A stretch of DNA of 64,000 bases, taken from contig CP070678.1 in NCBI GenBank assembly GCA_020352515.1, forward strand, positions 4,170,942 to 4,234,941. Direction: 5' to 3'. Below, in pieces: positions 35,145 through 43,733 of this stretch. The notes under the pieces were generated by a model. That model made no database searches. It was not told the DNA's origin and worked only from the letters and a program-made list of their open reading frames with translations. The translations under genes were made by a program, and so were the position numbers. The stretch comes from Phycisphaerales bacterium (GTDB lineage: Bacteria; Planctomycetota; Phycisphaerae; Sedimentisphaerales; Anaerobacaceae). Every line of letters starts with the position of its first letter. The stretch's first letter is position 1.

Positions 35145-36689
35145 TCATTGTGCTTGTATCTTGGGCCGCGCGAAATCCTCCGGTCGAAAAGGCCGCCCCG
35201 GGTGTCTTTTATGTGCGGCCCGCATAATGGTAACGACCCTATCGGCCACGTCCTTGTCCCGCCCGCCCATAAGCTCCACGAGGGCCTTAACAATCTCGCC
35301 CCTGCCTGCTGCCGCCTCCTTCCTCGACGGATCGCTCAGGAACTGCTCAATTGCCGCCACGTCTTCTCTATAAAGTCCTCCCATCAGCCGGCGAATTACC
35401 TCCCATCGTTGGGGATTGCCCGCGTCTTTCGCCGCCGCTATCACCGGCGCGCAGCTGCCCTGCGCCCCTCGAGTCCTCACCACGGCCGCCGGTTGAGCCA
35501 TGGGCGCATATCGGAGGGCTCGCATCGTGATCTGCCTTATCTTCAGGTCCTGCCCTATGAGCAGCTTCCCAAGCGTCTCGACGCCCTCGTCAGTTCGATT
35601 CCTCGCCAGTGCAAGAATCGCCTCCCCTCGCGCCTCCCCGTTTGGGTCCTCGGCAAGCTCGATTAGCCGCGGCGTATGCGAATCATCCGGGTGCTCCACG
35701 GCCGCCAGCGCAGCCGCCTTGACGAATCTCGACGTCTCGCTTGCCAGCGACCCGGCGATCAATTCCTTCCATTGCTCCTCGCCGCACCCGAATCGCTCCA
35801 GCGCGCGACAGACAACCCCCGTCAGCCCTCGCTCCTGCGCCGCCCTCAGAGCAATCTCCTGCGTCTGCGGCTCTATCGGCAGATACCCCTCGAACGCATC
35901 GCAAAGCATGCCCGAATCGCCACCCGTATAATTGCCTATTATCTCGCCGTATCCACTGCCCATCCTGGGAACAAGACGCCTGTCGCTTCTGCCATACTCC
36001 CAGTCCAGCAGCTCGGGCACAATCCGCCGGTCCCGCGTATAGACCAGCCGCCTCATCACCGATCCCTTCTGCCCGGGGTCGGTCGCCGCTTCCAGTTCCT
36101 CCTCCAGCTTCTCGATATACCGGCCCATCTCTTCGACGCTCCGCCCCTCTATTATGACCTCAATCGGCTCCGAGCGAAAAGCTACGTCACTGCCGAGCCC
36201 CGCCCCCCTTGTCTCCACAATCACGCCGACCACCCTGTACACCCCCGGCCCGCCTATCAATGCATGCTCGTTCAGCAGCCAGCGAATTGTCTTGGATTGC
36301 TGCGCCTTGAGCCTGGTCAATGTCCAGGGACCCCACGCCGAAAAGCCCGAGTAGAGCCCCGGCCTCACACACAGCGACCCGTCAGCCTTGCTCACAAGCA
36401 CACCCGGTTGGTAACGGACCGTACTCGGCCTTCGTCGGAAAAACCTGCCGATATACGGAATCTTCTCGAACGAAGAACGCGAAGACCCTCCCGGAAAATC
36501 GGAACGACCTCTGTTCTTAATCACCAGCCTAACCGGTATCTCGTCACCCAGCTTGTATCGCGGCCGCTCAACCCACATGCCCAGCGTCACGCTATCCCGC
36601 TCCCCCTTCAAAATCCGCACGCCCGCCCAAACGCCAATCAGCGCCAGAACAACAACACCGGCCGCAATCCAAATGTGCTTTTTCCTCAC
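35145..36689 (-). CDS. Membrane-anchored HEAT-like repeat protein
   Basis: 514 residues from the GTG at 36689. A basic start and one hydrophobic segment (IWIAAGVVVLALIGVWAGV) anchor it. A beta-rich domain follows (PRYKLGDEIPVRLVIKNRG, VGVIVETRG), then alpha-helical repeats of HEAT type from about residue 230 to the end (for example FVKAAALAAVEHPDDSHTPRLIELAEDPNGEARGEAI, given as a pattern). The stop overlaps the next ATG (ATGA) and the start lies 3 bases after the DUF362 stop, so it is tightly coupled in the operon. Probably a scaffold or regulator of exported enzymes; function not shown. Confidence 0.6.
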   Translation of the reverse strand: MRKKHIWIAAGVVVLALIGVWAGVRILKGERDSVTLGMWVERPRYKLGDEIPVRLVIKNRGRSDFPGGSSRSSFEKIPYIGRFFRRRPSTVRYQPGVLVSKADGSLCVRPGLYSGFSAWGPWTLTRLKAQQSKTIRWLLNEHALIGGPGVYRVVGVIVETRGAGLGSDVAFRSEPIEVIIEGRSVEEMGRYIEKLEEELEAATDPGQKGSVMRRLVYTRDRRIVPELLDWEYGRSDRRLVPRMGSGYGEIIGNYTGGDSGMLCDAFEGYLPIEPQTQEIALRAAQERGLTGVVCRALERFGCGEEQWKELIAGSLASETSRFVKAAALAAVEHPDDSHTPRLIELAEDPNGEARGEAILALARNRTDEGVETLGKLLIGQDLKIRQITMRALRYAPMAQPAAVVRTRGAQGSCAPVIAAAKDAGNPQRWEVIRRLMGGLYREDVAAIEQFLSDPSRKEAAAGRGEIVKALVELMGGRDKDVADRVVTIMRAAHKRHPGRPFRPEDFARPKIQAQ

Positions 36690-36691
36690 TG

Positions 36692-37642
36692 CTACCTGCC
36701 CGTCATCGACTTTGCCACGAGCACAACCTGCTTGGCCACGCTCCTGAACACGTGATACAGCGAAAAGCGGATCGGCACTAATTCCGGAAGCTCGAAATCG
36801 CGGCACACCCCCTCGCCGATATCGTCTCCCACGACCTCAATCTTCTCCATATCCGCACAGCCGAACCCGATATCTCCAGCCGTCCTGATAATCGGCATAC
36901 GCTCCGGCCCCGCCCCGATCAGCTCGCAGCAAACCCGCTCGCACGCAATCGGATCCGTCCCGCCTACCAGCCACCCTAAAGGCCGCGTCCTCCCGCGAAT
37001 CGGCCCACGCCCGTCCATCGCCATCACACCGTCGATAATCGTCACCGCAGGATTCATGTACCTGTATATATCGATAAGCAGCCTGCAGAACCTCCCGGCA
37101 TCCCCACCCCGCGCAAAGTGCCACACCGGCTTCCACTTGCCCGTCACGCACCCGAACATGTTCTTCACCGCGAACGTCGCCATAAGTTGCTGGTGCGATT
37201 TGAACTTCGGCAGATTGATAATCACGTCCGCATCCAGCGCAACACGGCTCAGCCCCACGTATGTCCCGTCCTCCCCGATCCTGCGCCACCTCGGCCTGCC
37301 CAGCGTCCTGATCGGAACCCCCAGCGCCCTAAGAGGCTCGTCAAGCTTCAACGCCTTCGCACAAACCCACGCATTCGCCCACGCCGAAGAATCCCCAACG
37401 AACGGCCTCGCCCCGAAATCCTTCAGAAGCCTCGCCACCTCGACAATCACCGCCGGATGTGTCTGCGTCGCGTGACGATGCGACCGAGGCGCAATAAAAT
37501 TCGGTTTCACTAGAACCCTGTCGCCTCGCTTCACAAACCTCTCAACGCCCCCCAGCAGCGCAAACTGCCTGGCCACCGCCTCGGCAACCTTTGTCGGCTC
37601 ATAGTCGCCGCATCGCGTCAAAGCTACTCTCGAATCGGCCAT
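36692..37642 (-). CDS. DUF362 protein (second copy)
   Basis: 316 residues from the ATG at 37642, inside the tail of the upstream lipoprotein gene. No export signal, unlike the copy at 0.3 kb. DUF362 marks: VLVKPNFIAPRSHRHATQTHP, the FGARPFVGDSS segment, the DVIINLPKFKSHQQLMATFAVKNMFG block, and a late DIGFGCADME motif. Family function is unestablished. Tight packing with a lipoprotein, a HEAT protein and a glycosidase suggests a shared process, but nothing in the sequence identifies it. Confidence 0.8.
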   Translation of the reverse strand: MADSRVALTRCGDYEPTKVAEAVARQFALLGGVERFVKRGDRVLVKPNFIAPRSHRHATQTHPAVIVEVARLLKDFGARPFVGDSSAWANAWVCAKALKLDEPLRALGVPIRTLGRPRWRRIGEDGTYVGLSRVALDADVIINLPKFKSHQQLMATFAVKNMFGCVTGKWKPVWHFARGGDAGRFCRLLIDIYRYMNPAVTIIDGVMAMDGRGPIRGRTRPLGWLVGGTDPIACERVCCELIGAGPERMPIIRTAGDIGFGCADMEKIEVVGDDIGEGVCRDFELPELVPIRFSLYHVFRSVAKQVVLVAKSMTGR

Positions 37643-37650
37643 AGGCAAAC

Positions 37651-38496
37651 TCAATCGCTTATCCGGGTACAAACCAGTATGAACAGCCGAACCGCTTCCC
37701 TGCGCTCCGGCCGCTTACGCGAGCCGGCGTAGAAGAACAGGCTACCCTCCGGATTGCTGAAAACCAGCCCCGGCAGCGTCGTCGTGTCGCTGATGTACTG
37801 TTTCGGCCCCAGAAGCACGACATCGCCCACACCCATCCTCATGCCGAATCCCGCCCCGGTAAAGTCCAGCTCCTGTGCCTTGGCCCTCTCGGCCAATTCC
37901 GGAATCGCCGTCGTCAGCCCCAAGGTGAACACCGGGTACGCAACCACCGCGCATACCCCGCGAGCCCCCGGTATGCGCTGCCCCTTTATACGCAGCGCAA
38001 TCACCCCCGGCCCAACCACCGCTGTCCGCCGCTCACCCTCGGCCGTAATGTGACTGACCTCCTGCCTCGCCGGCCTCGCTATCGGCAAATCCTGCTCCTG
38101 CCTGTCCGACAAAAGCAGCGAAATCTGCGCCGCCTTCTGCCCGCCCATCGAAACAAGAACCTCGTGCACCTTGCCCCAATCCTTCACCTGACCGAACCCC
38201 GCCGAAAACAGGTTGCCCTCAAAAGCACTATAACTGTAATACCGCAGCGGCTCCTTGCGAAGCATCGCCCACGCCTTCTCCAGCTTGCCCACCTCATCGG
38301 CCGGTATCTCCCAGATATGCACGTCGATATTTATTGTGTTCAGCACCCGCGGCCCGACCGTCTTGCCGTCCCTCTTCGGCGCAAGGTCCCGCACCTTGAC
38401 ATCCTCCCACAGCGGCTTCTCCGGCTCCGCCGGCTGACACCCCGCCAGCAAGACCACTGCCCATGCCATCATCCCGATATGAATCGCTCGAACCAT
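37651..38496 (-). CDS. Putative lipoprotein, unknown function
   Basis: 281 residues. The N-terminus is a lipoprotein signal with a clear lipobox (VVLLAGC), so the mature protein would be membrane-tethered. The remainder is mixed beta/alpha (VLNTINIDVHIWEIPADEVGKLEKAW and later GMRMGVGDVVLLGPKQY). No family recognised. It is the first gene of a four-gene operon; the likely promoter places transcription start almost at the ATG, so either the message is leaderless or translation begins at the internal ATG at 38472. Confidence 0.65.
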   Translation of the reverse strand: MVRAIHIGMMAWAVVLLAGCQPAEPEKPLWEDVKVRDLAPKRDGKTVGPRVLNTINIDVHIWEIPADEVGKLEKAWAMLRKEPLRYYSYSAFEGNLFSAGFGQVKDWGKVHEVLVSMGGQKAAQISLLLSDRQEQDLPIARPARQEVSHITAEGERRTAVVGPGVIALRIKGQRIPGARGVCAVVAYPVFTLGLTTAIPELAERAKAQELDFTGAGFGMRMGVGDVVLLGPKQYISDTTTLPGLVFSNPEGSLFFYAGSRKRPERREAVRLFILVCTRISD

Positions 38497-38502
38497 GCCT
38501 AT

Positions 38503-38531
38503 AGACTATCACCCGCCCCCGGCAATGTCAA
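38503..38531 (-). promoter_or_regulatory. Promoter of the lipoprotein-DUF362-HEAT-GH106 operon
   Basis: Minus strand: perfect TTGACA (38526-38531), 17-base spacer, TAGTCT (38503-38508). The -10 ends only 6 bases before the annotated ATG. Confidence 0.5.
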
Positions 38532-38589
38532 CAAAACGCCGCTTGCCCCGCGCACGCTGAACGCTCCCGCAATAAATTCGCCAATTCTC

Positions 38590-38618
38590 TTGACGCACTC
38601 GCGCTTATCCCCTAAATA
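38590..38618 (+). promoter_or_regulatory. Aminotransferase promoter
   Basis: TTGACG (38590-38595), 17-base spacer, TAAATA (38613-38618), about 43 bases before the ATG at 38661. Confidence 0.5.
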
Positions 38619-38660
38619 TACCCTCCGGCCTGAATGCAAACTCCCAATTTGGAAAGGTGA

Positions 38661-39854
38661 ATGAACATGAAAGTCAGTAAACGTGCTCAGGATGTGCCCC
38701 CGTCGGCTACAATCGCGGTCACCGCACGCGCAAAAGAATTGAAAGCACAGGGCGTCGACGTCGTCGGCTTCGGCGCCGGAGAGCCCGATTTCGACACCCC
38801 CGATTACATCAAGGACGCCGCCATCGAGGCCATCCGCCGGGGAAAGACAAAATACACCGCCGCACCCGGAATCCCCGAAGTCCGCAAGGCTATCGCCGAC
38901 AAGCTCCGCAGGGAAAACGGCCTCAACTACACACCCGAGCAGGTCATCCTCAACATGGGCGGAAAGCACTCCGTTTACGAGGCCATGCAGGCCACTCTCG
39001 ACCCCGGCGACGAGGTCCTCCTGCCCGCGCCGTACTGGGTCACCTACCCCGAGACCATAAAGCTTGCCGGCGCAACCACAAAGGTACTCGAGACCGGCAA
39101 AAGCACCGGCTACAAAATCACCCCCGACCAGCTCAAGGCCGCAATCAGCGACAAGACCGCGATGCTCGTACTAAACTCGCCCAGCAACCCCGGCGGATTC
39201 ACCTACACCCCCGACGAGCTCAGGGCCCTCGCAAAGGTCCTCGAAGGCACCGATGTAATCGTCCTCTCAGATGAAATCTACGAGAAGCTCATCTACGGCG
39301 ACACCAGGTTCATCAGCTTCGCCGCCCTCAGCGACGACGCCTACAACCGCACCCTAACCCTCAACGGCGTCAGCAAGGCCTTCTCAATGACCGGCTGGCG
39401 ACTCGGCTACGCCGCAGGGCCCCTCGAAGCAATAAAGGCCATGACACGCCTCCAGTCCCACATGACCTCCAACCCCGTCACCTTCGGCCAGTACGCCGTC
39501 ATCGCCGCTTTCGGACCGGAGGCCGACGACGCCATTGAGAAAATGCGAGTCGAATTCGAAAAACGCGGCAAATATATGGCCGAGCGCCTCAACGCCATGT
39601 CCGGCGTCGAATGCCCGGAGCCGACCGGCGCCTTCTACTGCTTCCCCGACGTCTCCGCCAATTACGGCAGGACCATCGGCGGCGCAAAAATCTCCGGCAG
39701 CATGGACTTCGCAAAGGCGCTGCTCGACCAGGCCAACGTCGCCCTCGTACCGGGAGCCCCCTTTGGCTGCGACAACAACGTGCGCCTGAGCTTCGCAACC
39801 TCAACAGAGCAGATAACAAAGGGCCTCGACAGAATGGAAAACTGGCTCGCCTGA
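38661..39854 (+). CDS. Class I pyridoxal-phosphate aminotransferase, aspartate-type
   Basis: 397 residues, the usual size. Transfers an amino group between an amino acid (probably aspartate) and 2-oxoglutarate in the cytosol. Fold-type I marks: GAGEPDFDTPDYIK, SPSNPGGF, the tyrosine and aspartate near VLSDEIYEKLIY, the Schiff-base lysine in NGVSKAFSMTGWRLGY, and the C-terminal arginine in VRLSFA. The ATG at 38661 has GGAAAGGTG just upstream; a second ATG six bases later would also work. Single-gene unit with its own promoter. Confidence 0.93.
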   Translation: MNMKVSKRAQDVPPSATIAVTARAKELKAQGVDVVGFGAGEPDFDTPDYIKDAAIEAIRRGKTKYTAAPGIPEVRKAIADKLRRENGLNYTPEQVILNMGGKHSVYEAMQATLDPGDEVLLPAPYWVTYPETIKLAGATTKVLETGKSTGYKITPDQLKAAISDKTAMLVLNSPSNPGGFTYTPDELRALAKVLEGTDVIVLSDEIYEKLIYGDTRFISFAALSDDAYNRTLTLNGVSKAFSMTGWRLGYAAGPLEAIKAMTRLQSHMTSNPVTFGQYAVIAAFGPEADDAIEKMRVEFEKRGKYMAERLNAMSGVECPEPTGAFYCFPDVSANYGRTIGGAKISGSMDFAKALLDQANVALVPGAPFGCDNNVRLSFATSTEQITKGLDRMENWLA

Positions 39855-39989
39855 CCGCCCCGCCATCCCAGCCCCGGACCAATTCGTCCCCCTTACAACC
39901 GCGCACCCATGCTCTGCCTCTTTCACCCGCGGGCATAACTGTGGGACAAAAAAAGGCCGGGACTGCATTGCTCCTGCCGGGACCGGCGC

Positions 39990-41210
39990 CTAAGCCCGCG
40001 TGCTGCTCTTGCCTTTCGTGACAACAACATAAATCACGGCCAGCCCCGCACCGACGCAGCCCAGCAAAACAGCCGCCGCCAGCTTCGTATTGCTGCCGCC
40101 TCTGTTCTCCTGCTTCCCCGCCGAAGCCGTCGGATGCAGACTCTCGTAAGCCCCCGGCCTCTGCTTGGATACTTTGCCGCCCTCGTTTGTGTCGGAATCT
40201 CCTGCCTTTGATGGCTGCCGTTCGCCGGACCGCATGCGGCCGCCATCGTCTGTCTTCTCAAGAGCCGACAGCATCATCTCGTCGCGCAGTATTACACGCG
40301 GTGTGTCCACCGCATAACTCGTACGCGGTGGATCTTCACGATGGTCAATCACCACCGCCCAAGGCGGAATCCCACTCACCTCCAGTTCCTTGTCGCTTAT
40401 TGCGCGGTTGATCTCCACATTCTCGACAACGTAGCACCAAACCCTGCAAAACTCTTTGCCCGTGGCCCCGTCTCTCGTGCGGCGCAGACGGAATATCACC
40501 TGAGGTATCTCGTATCCGTCGACTTGCCGGTGATACATGGACCATCTTTCATCATACGCCTGTTTGTCCCTGTCGAAACGAATGTATCGCAAGGCAGCAT
40601 CGCGACGATTGAATTCAGCATAGACACTATAGCGCCCGCCCTCCGGTGCGCCAAAAGTCAGTGCCGACCTCTCCTCGTCCTCTTTGAACGACAGCACTTC
40701 CTTCTTCAGCATCCCTCTCAATGTTACGTTCAGGTCCTCGAAATCCCACCTTGCTACCGGCCGAACCTCCGGATAAATGTCGACCTGCTTATTCTCCTGT
40801 TCCGGCTGAAAACGAAGGTAGCTTTCCCCGTCGTACTGCTCAACCGTCAATTCCTGCCCGCCGCTTGACGTGACCGCCTTGAAACGCACCCCATCTTGCA
40901 GGTTGCGCGTCTGCCTCCAGTTCAATTCTCTGTCCGGAGTTATTCCTTGCATTATGCGTGCGGCAAGCTCAACCATGTCTTCGTCGCGAGAATCCTCTTC
41001 CGCGAGTGTGCCAAGCAGGCCCTTGATCTGATCGTATCTGTCAAGGCTTATCTCGGTATGTGCGTGCTTGACCGACACCGCGTAACTGGATATCGAAGAG
41101 TCCCTTGTTCGTAAAAAGGTTGTTAGATCATTCTTGTCATCGCCGGTAGCGCCATGAGTCTGTACCGCCAGCATGAAAAGCAGCAATGTGAAAATGCAAA
41201 CAACTCTCAT
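39990..41210 (-). CDS. Secreted single-pass protein, unknown function
   Basis: 406 residues from the ATG at 41210. A Sec signal (MRVVCIFTLLLFMLAVQTHGA) opens it and a hydrophobic segment near the C-terminus (LAAAVLLGCVGAGLAVIYVVV) with a short basic tail closes it, so most of the protein would be outside the membrane. The middle is beta-rich with alternating charged and aromatic residues (FRPEQENKQVDIYPEV, YSVYAEFNRRDAALRYIRF), faintly like LolA/outer-membrane-lipoprotein-sorting folds. A low-complexity Ser/Gly linker precedes the last segment. The SD (AAGG) is only 2 bases from the ATG, so translation may be weak. Confidence 0.55.
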   Translation of the reverse strand: MRVVCIFTLLLFMLAVQTHGATGDDKNDLTTFLRTRDSSISSYAVSVKHAHTEISLDRYDQIKGLLGTLAEEDSRDEDMVELAARIMQGITPDRELNWRQTRNLQDGVRFKAVTSSGGQELTVEQYDGESYLRFQPEQENKQVDIYPEVRPVARWDFEDLNVTLRGMLKKEVLSFKEDEERSALTFGAPEGGRYSVYAEFNRRDAALRYIRFDRDKQAYDERWSMYHRQVDGYEIPQVIFRLRRTRDGATGKEFCRVWCYVVENVEINRAISDKELEVSGIPPWAVVIDHREDPPRTSYAVDTPRVILRDEMMLSALEKTDDGGRMRSGERQPSKAGDSDTNEGGKVSKQRPGAYESLHPTASAGKQENRGGSNTKLAAAVLLGCVGAGLAVIYVVVTKGKSSTRA

Positions 41211-41347
41211 ATCCTTATAGCTCTCTGTGCGCAAGCATCTCCTTGAACCGGTCAATAATATGCTCCTGCCCGCCGCAATAGGCGAAGCAGGAGCAAGAAT
41301 ACGTTTTCGTCTGTATTTGGTTTTGCCGGATTTCATGCCCTGCCGCT

Positions 41348-41692
41348 TCAGTAACAATCGCTCACACTCTTATCGTCTGATTCGCCCAGCGGCGAGTGAA
41401 CAAACGAATTCTCCGACACTGCCTCACAGTTGTACTTGTGAATTGTCACATTTGTTGTCCCGTCTTCCTTGCATCCTTTCTCGCCGCCCCCTTCACAATC
41501 GCCGGGGATGGCAGTCGTCCAGAAATCACCTTCACCAGGTTCGCCCGGCGTATGAGTATGATGGTCTTCATCGCTTTGCTCGTGCGCCTTCTCACACGGA
41601 TAACAGAGTTCCTCGGCAAGAATCGCACTCGATACCAGACACAACGATGCGCCTAAGAGCAAGAAATTCTGAATTCTCAAAACGCGTTTCAT
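41348..41692 (-). CDS. Small secreted Cys/His-rich protein
   Basis: 114 residues. Sec signal (LRIQNFLLLGASLCLVSSAILA), then a mature part of about 88 residues rich in Glu, Asp, Gly, His and Cys (six Cys; an EDHHTHTPGEPGEG stretch). AAAGGA lies eight bases before the ATG. The Cys/His content suggests metal binding or disulfide cross-linking, but I see no named motif. It is 138 bases upstream of the single-pass protein gene on the same strand and may share its transcript. Confidence 0.55.
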   Translation of the reverse strand: MKRVLRIQNFLLLGASLCLVSSAILAEELCYPCEKAHEQSDEDHHTHTPGEPGEGDFWTTAIPGDCEGGGEKGCKEDGTTNVTIHKYNCEAVSENSFVHSPLGESDDKSVSDCY

Positions 41693-42462
41693 TTCTCATC
41701 CTTTCAAAGTCTCCCGAAAGACGACTTCACTAAATGAAACTTCACTGTCGCATTCCTCGTAGGCCTTCACCAATCATCCAACGATATGATAATGGCATCT
41801 CTCTTTCTTACGCCGGGCGAATTATATCCTTCGGCAACATCCCTGTGTAATGGCATACAACCGCATCGAGCATTGCGAAAACGCGCTGACGCCTCATGCC
41901 GCATGCCGCCGCCTCGCATATCACAGTCAGCCTTATGTCGCTCGACTCGCCAATGCATGCTGCCCCCAACTCTACTCGCCGCACGCCGCGCAAGAAAACC
42001 GCTGGCTAATAGTGTTAACGGTCGATTGTCTCTATCATATTGTCGCAGAGGAGCAACTGTCAACATGAAAAACGAATATTCTGCAATTTGTTTTCTTCGC
42101 CCTATTAGAATATCCGTATTTCTACGGTGTCAGAATCTGACACCCCGCAGCCGGCGCCGGCGCTGTTCCTGCCCTCCCGAACACTGCCTTCCAATCACAG
42201 AATCGTATGGGTAAACCGTGCAATTACGCTGGTCGGCTGGCAATTCTGCCGTTCGGCGCCCGACTGGCCCAATTTATCCGTCCGGGGTCTCCAACGGTTT
42301 TTGCCTGTTGCCCCCGTGCCCGCCTCCCGACGCCCTCTACGCACAAGAATTGCGGTTTCGGCCCCTCTTTCAGATTATCCCGCCAACACCCCCTTGGTCC
42401 TGACCGTCTAATCTTGTAGATTGGACTCTCGGACCTATGCCAGACCCTCGATTCCAGAGGCG
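41693..42462. other. Gene-less stretch of about 770 bases
   Basis: Open frames here are short and have no family likeness. A perfect 8-bp palindrome is at 42126-42144. A long AT-rich patch (about 42061-42125) lies to its left, so regulatory sequence for the ECF sigma gene is likely. I see no RNA family. Confidence 0.45.
42126..42144. promoter_or_regulatory. Perfect palindrome GGTGTCAG-AAT-CTGACACC
   Basis: Eight-base arms around AAT, between the AT-rich patch and the ECF sigma gene, with no T-tract. It could be an operator or a REP-like element. Confidence 0.4.
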
Positions 42463-43023
42463 CCAGTGCCCAGCAGAGTTGAACACCGGATACTTGCCGA
42501 TATACGACGCGGCCGCCGTCGGGCCTGCGAGCAGATCGCGCGCCTCCACTATAGGTCCATCTACAATTTCCTCGCTTATCTCTCCGCCGACCCCGCACTT
42601 GCCGAAGACCTCACCCAGGAAACTTTCGCCGCCGCCTGGGCCGCAATCGACGGCTACCGCGCAGAAGGCTCGCTCGGCGCCTGGCTGCACAGGATCGCCT
42701 ATCACAAATTCGTGGATGCCGCCCGAATCGGACGCCGCCGCGACGTGGCCTTGGCCGACCTCGAGAGCAGAAAGGACACTGCGTCTCAAGCCTCCGACCC
42801 ATCGAGCCGCCTCGTTGCACGGGAGCGTCAGGGCCTCCTCTACGAAGCCCTCGGCCGTCTCGATGAGCGCGAATACACCGCTATCGTTCTTCATTACATC
42901 CAGGGCTTCAGTTTCCGCCGCATGGCCCGTGTCCTCGACGAACCCGTCGGAACTGTCAAATGGCGGACAAACCACGCACTCAAAAACCTCAGACAACTTA
43001 TGACTGGCAGGATACAACCATGA
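42463..43023 (+). CDS. ECF-type RNA polymerase sigma factor
   Basis: 186 residues from the GTG at 42463 (GAGG five bases upstream); a TTG at 42421 is an alternative. Region 2 shows RSIYNFLAYLSADPALAEDLTQETF and AWLHRIAYHKFVDAAR, which binds the -10 element and core enzyme. Region 4 is the C-terminal helix-turn-helix YTAIVLHYIQGFSFRRMARVLDEPVGTVKWR. The stop overlaps the ATG of the next gene (ATGA), the standard sigma/anti-sigma arrangement. Target genes unknown. Confidence 0.9.
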   Translation, partial: PVPSRVEHRILADIRRGRRRACEQIARLHYRSIYNFLAYLSADPALAEDLTQETFAAAWAAIDGYRAEGSLGAWLHRIAYHKFVDAARIGRRRDVALADLESRKDTASQASDPSSRLVARERQGLLYEALGRLDEREYTAIVLHYIQGFSFRRMARVLDEPVGTVKWRTNHALKNLRQLMTGRIQP

Positions 43024-43391
43024 ATCAAAAGCCCCGCCAAGAATCCGAGCCCTTCACACTCAGGTCGCTTGAAGCCCGTCTTAGAAACCTCCCCGGCTTT
43101 AAAGTGCCCCGAAACCTCGAGGCGAGAATCATCGCCGCCGTTCCCGAAAACTGCCGCGCTGTCACTCCGGCGCATACGTTCGGGCTCCGGCCCGCGCGAT
43201 GGGGCCTCGGCATGGCGGCTGCGGCAGTGCTCCTGCTCGCAGTTCTCTTGGCCTACAATTACGGGCCGGGCGCATCACCGCAGGCTCTCACGGCCGACCT
43301 GAACGACAGCCGCACACGACAGACGCTCTTCGACCAGAACGCGCCCCTCGCGCAGGACATTAACCGCGTGGACTCTAATGCCCTCAAATGA
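43020..43391 (+). CDS. Single-TM anti-sigma-like protein
   Basis: 123 residues, coupled to the sigma gene by a 4-base overlap. The N-terminal ~55 residues are cytosolic and charged (LRSLEARLRNLPGFKVPRNLEARIIAAVP), one hydrophobic segment follows (LGMAAAAVLLLAVLLAYNYG), then a short external tail. I see no zinc-type anti-sigma HxxxCxxC motif, so it would bind the sigma factor by another helix. The assignment rests on position and topology. Confidence 0.65.
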   Translation: MNQKPRQESEPFTLRSLEARLRNLPGFKVPRNLEARIIAAVPENCRAVTPAHTFGLRPARWGLGMAAAAVLLLAVLLAYNYGPGASPQALTADLNDSRTRQTLFDQNAPLAQDINRVDSNALK

Positions 43392-43733
43392 CGCGACGCC
43401 GCCGTAACTGGGCTCACTCTTACTTGGCCCGGCTGTGGCGGCCGCCTTATCTGCCGGCTTCTGCAAAAATCCGACAGTCAGGCCCCCGGACTTGACGATA
43501 TAGTATTTGCCGATTATCATAAGCGGCCGTAATTACTGAATAAGAACTGTATATCGGAGTACTTGTGCCGGTCCATGGACTGACAATGACCGTCTTCATC
43601 TCGGCGATTGCCCATCCTGGGCCTCGCATACTGTACCGACCACCTATGGGGACGCGCACGGACGCCGGATGTTTCACCCGGTTTTCTGTTCGCTTGATCC
43701 GGTGCAAAACATGATGATTTAGAAGTGCGAGAA
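43392..43733. other. Gene-less stretch of about 340 bases
   Basis: Contains a strong promoter for the downstream operon (43492-43520) and then about 210 bases of untranslated leader. A minus-strand open frame across it is not convincing. Confidence 0.45.
43492..43520 (+). promoter_or_regulatory. Promoter of the membrane protein-GT2-amidoligase operon
   Basis: TTGACG (43492-43497), 17-base spacer, TATCAT (43515-43520, 5 of 6 to consensus). It leaves a leader of about 205 bases, long enough for post-transcriptional control. Confidence 0.6.

Noticed and set aside
33637..35373. 578-codon plus-strand frame
   Set aside because: Antisense to the GH106-like gene, dominated by Arg and Pro, no start signal.
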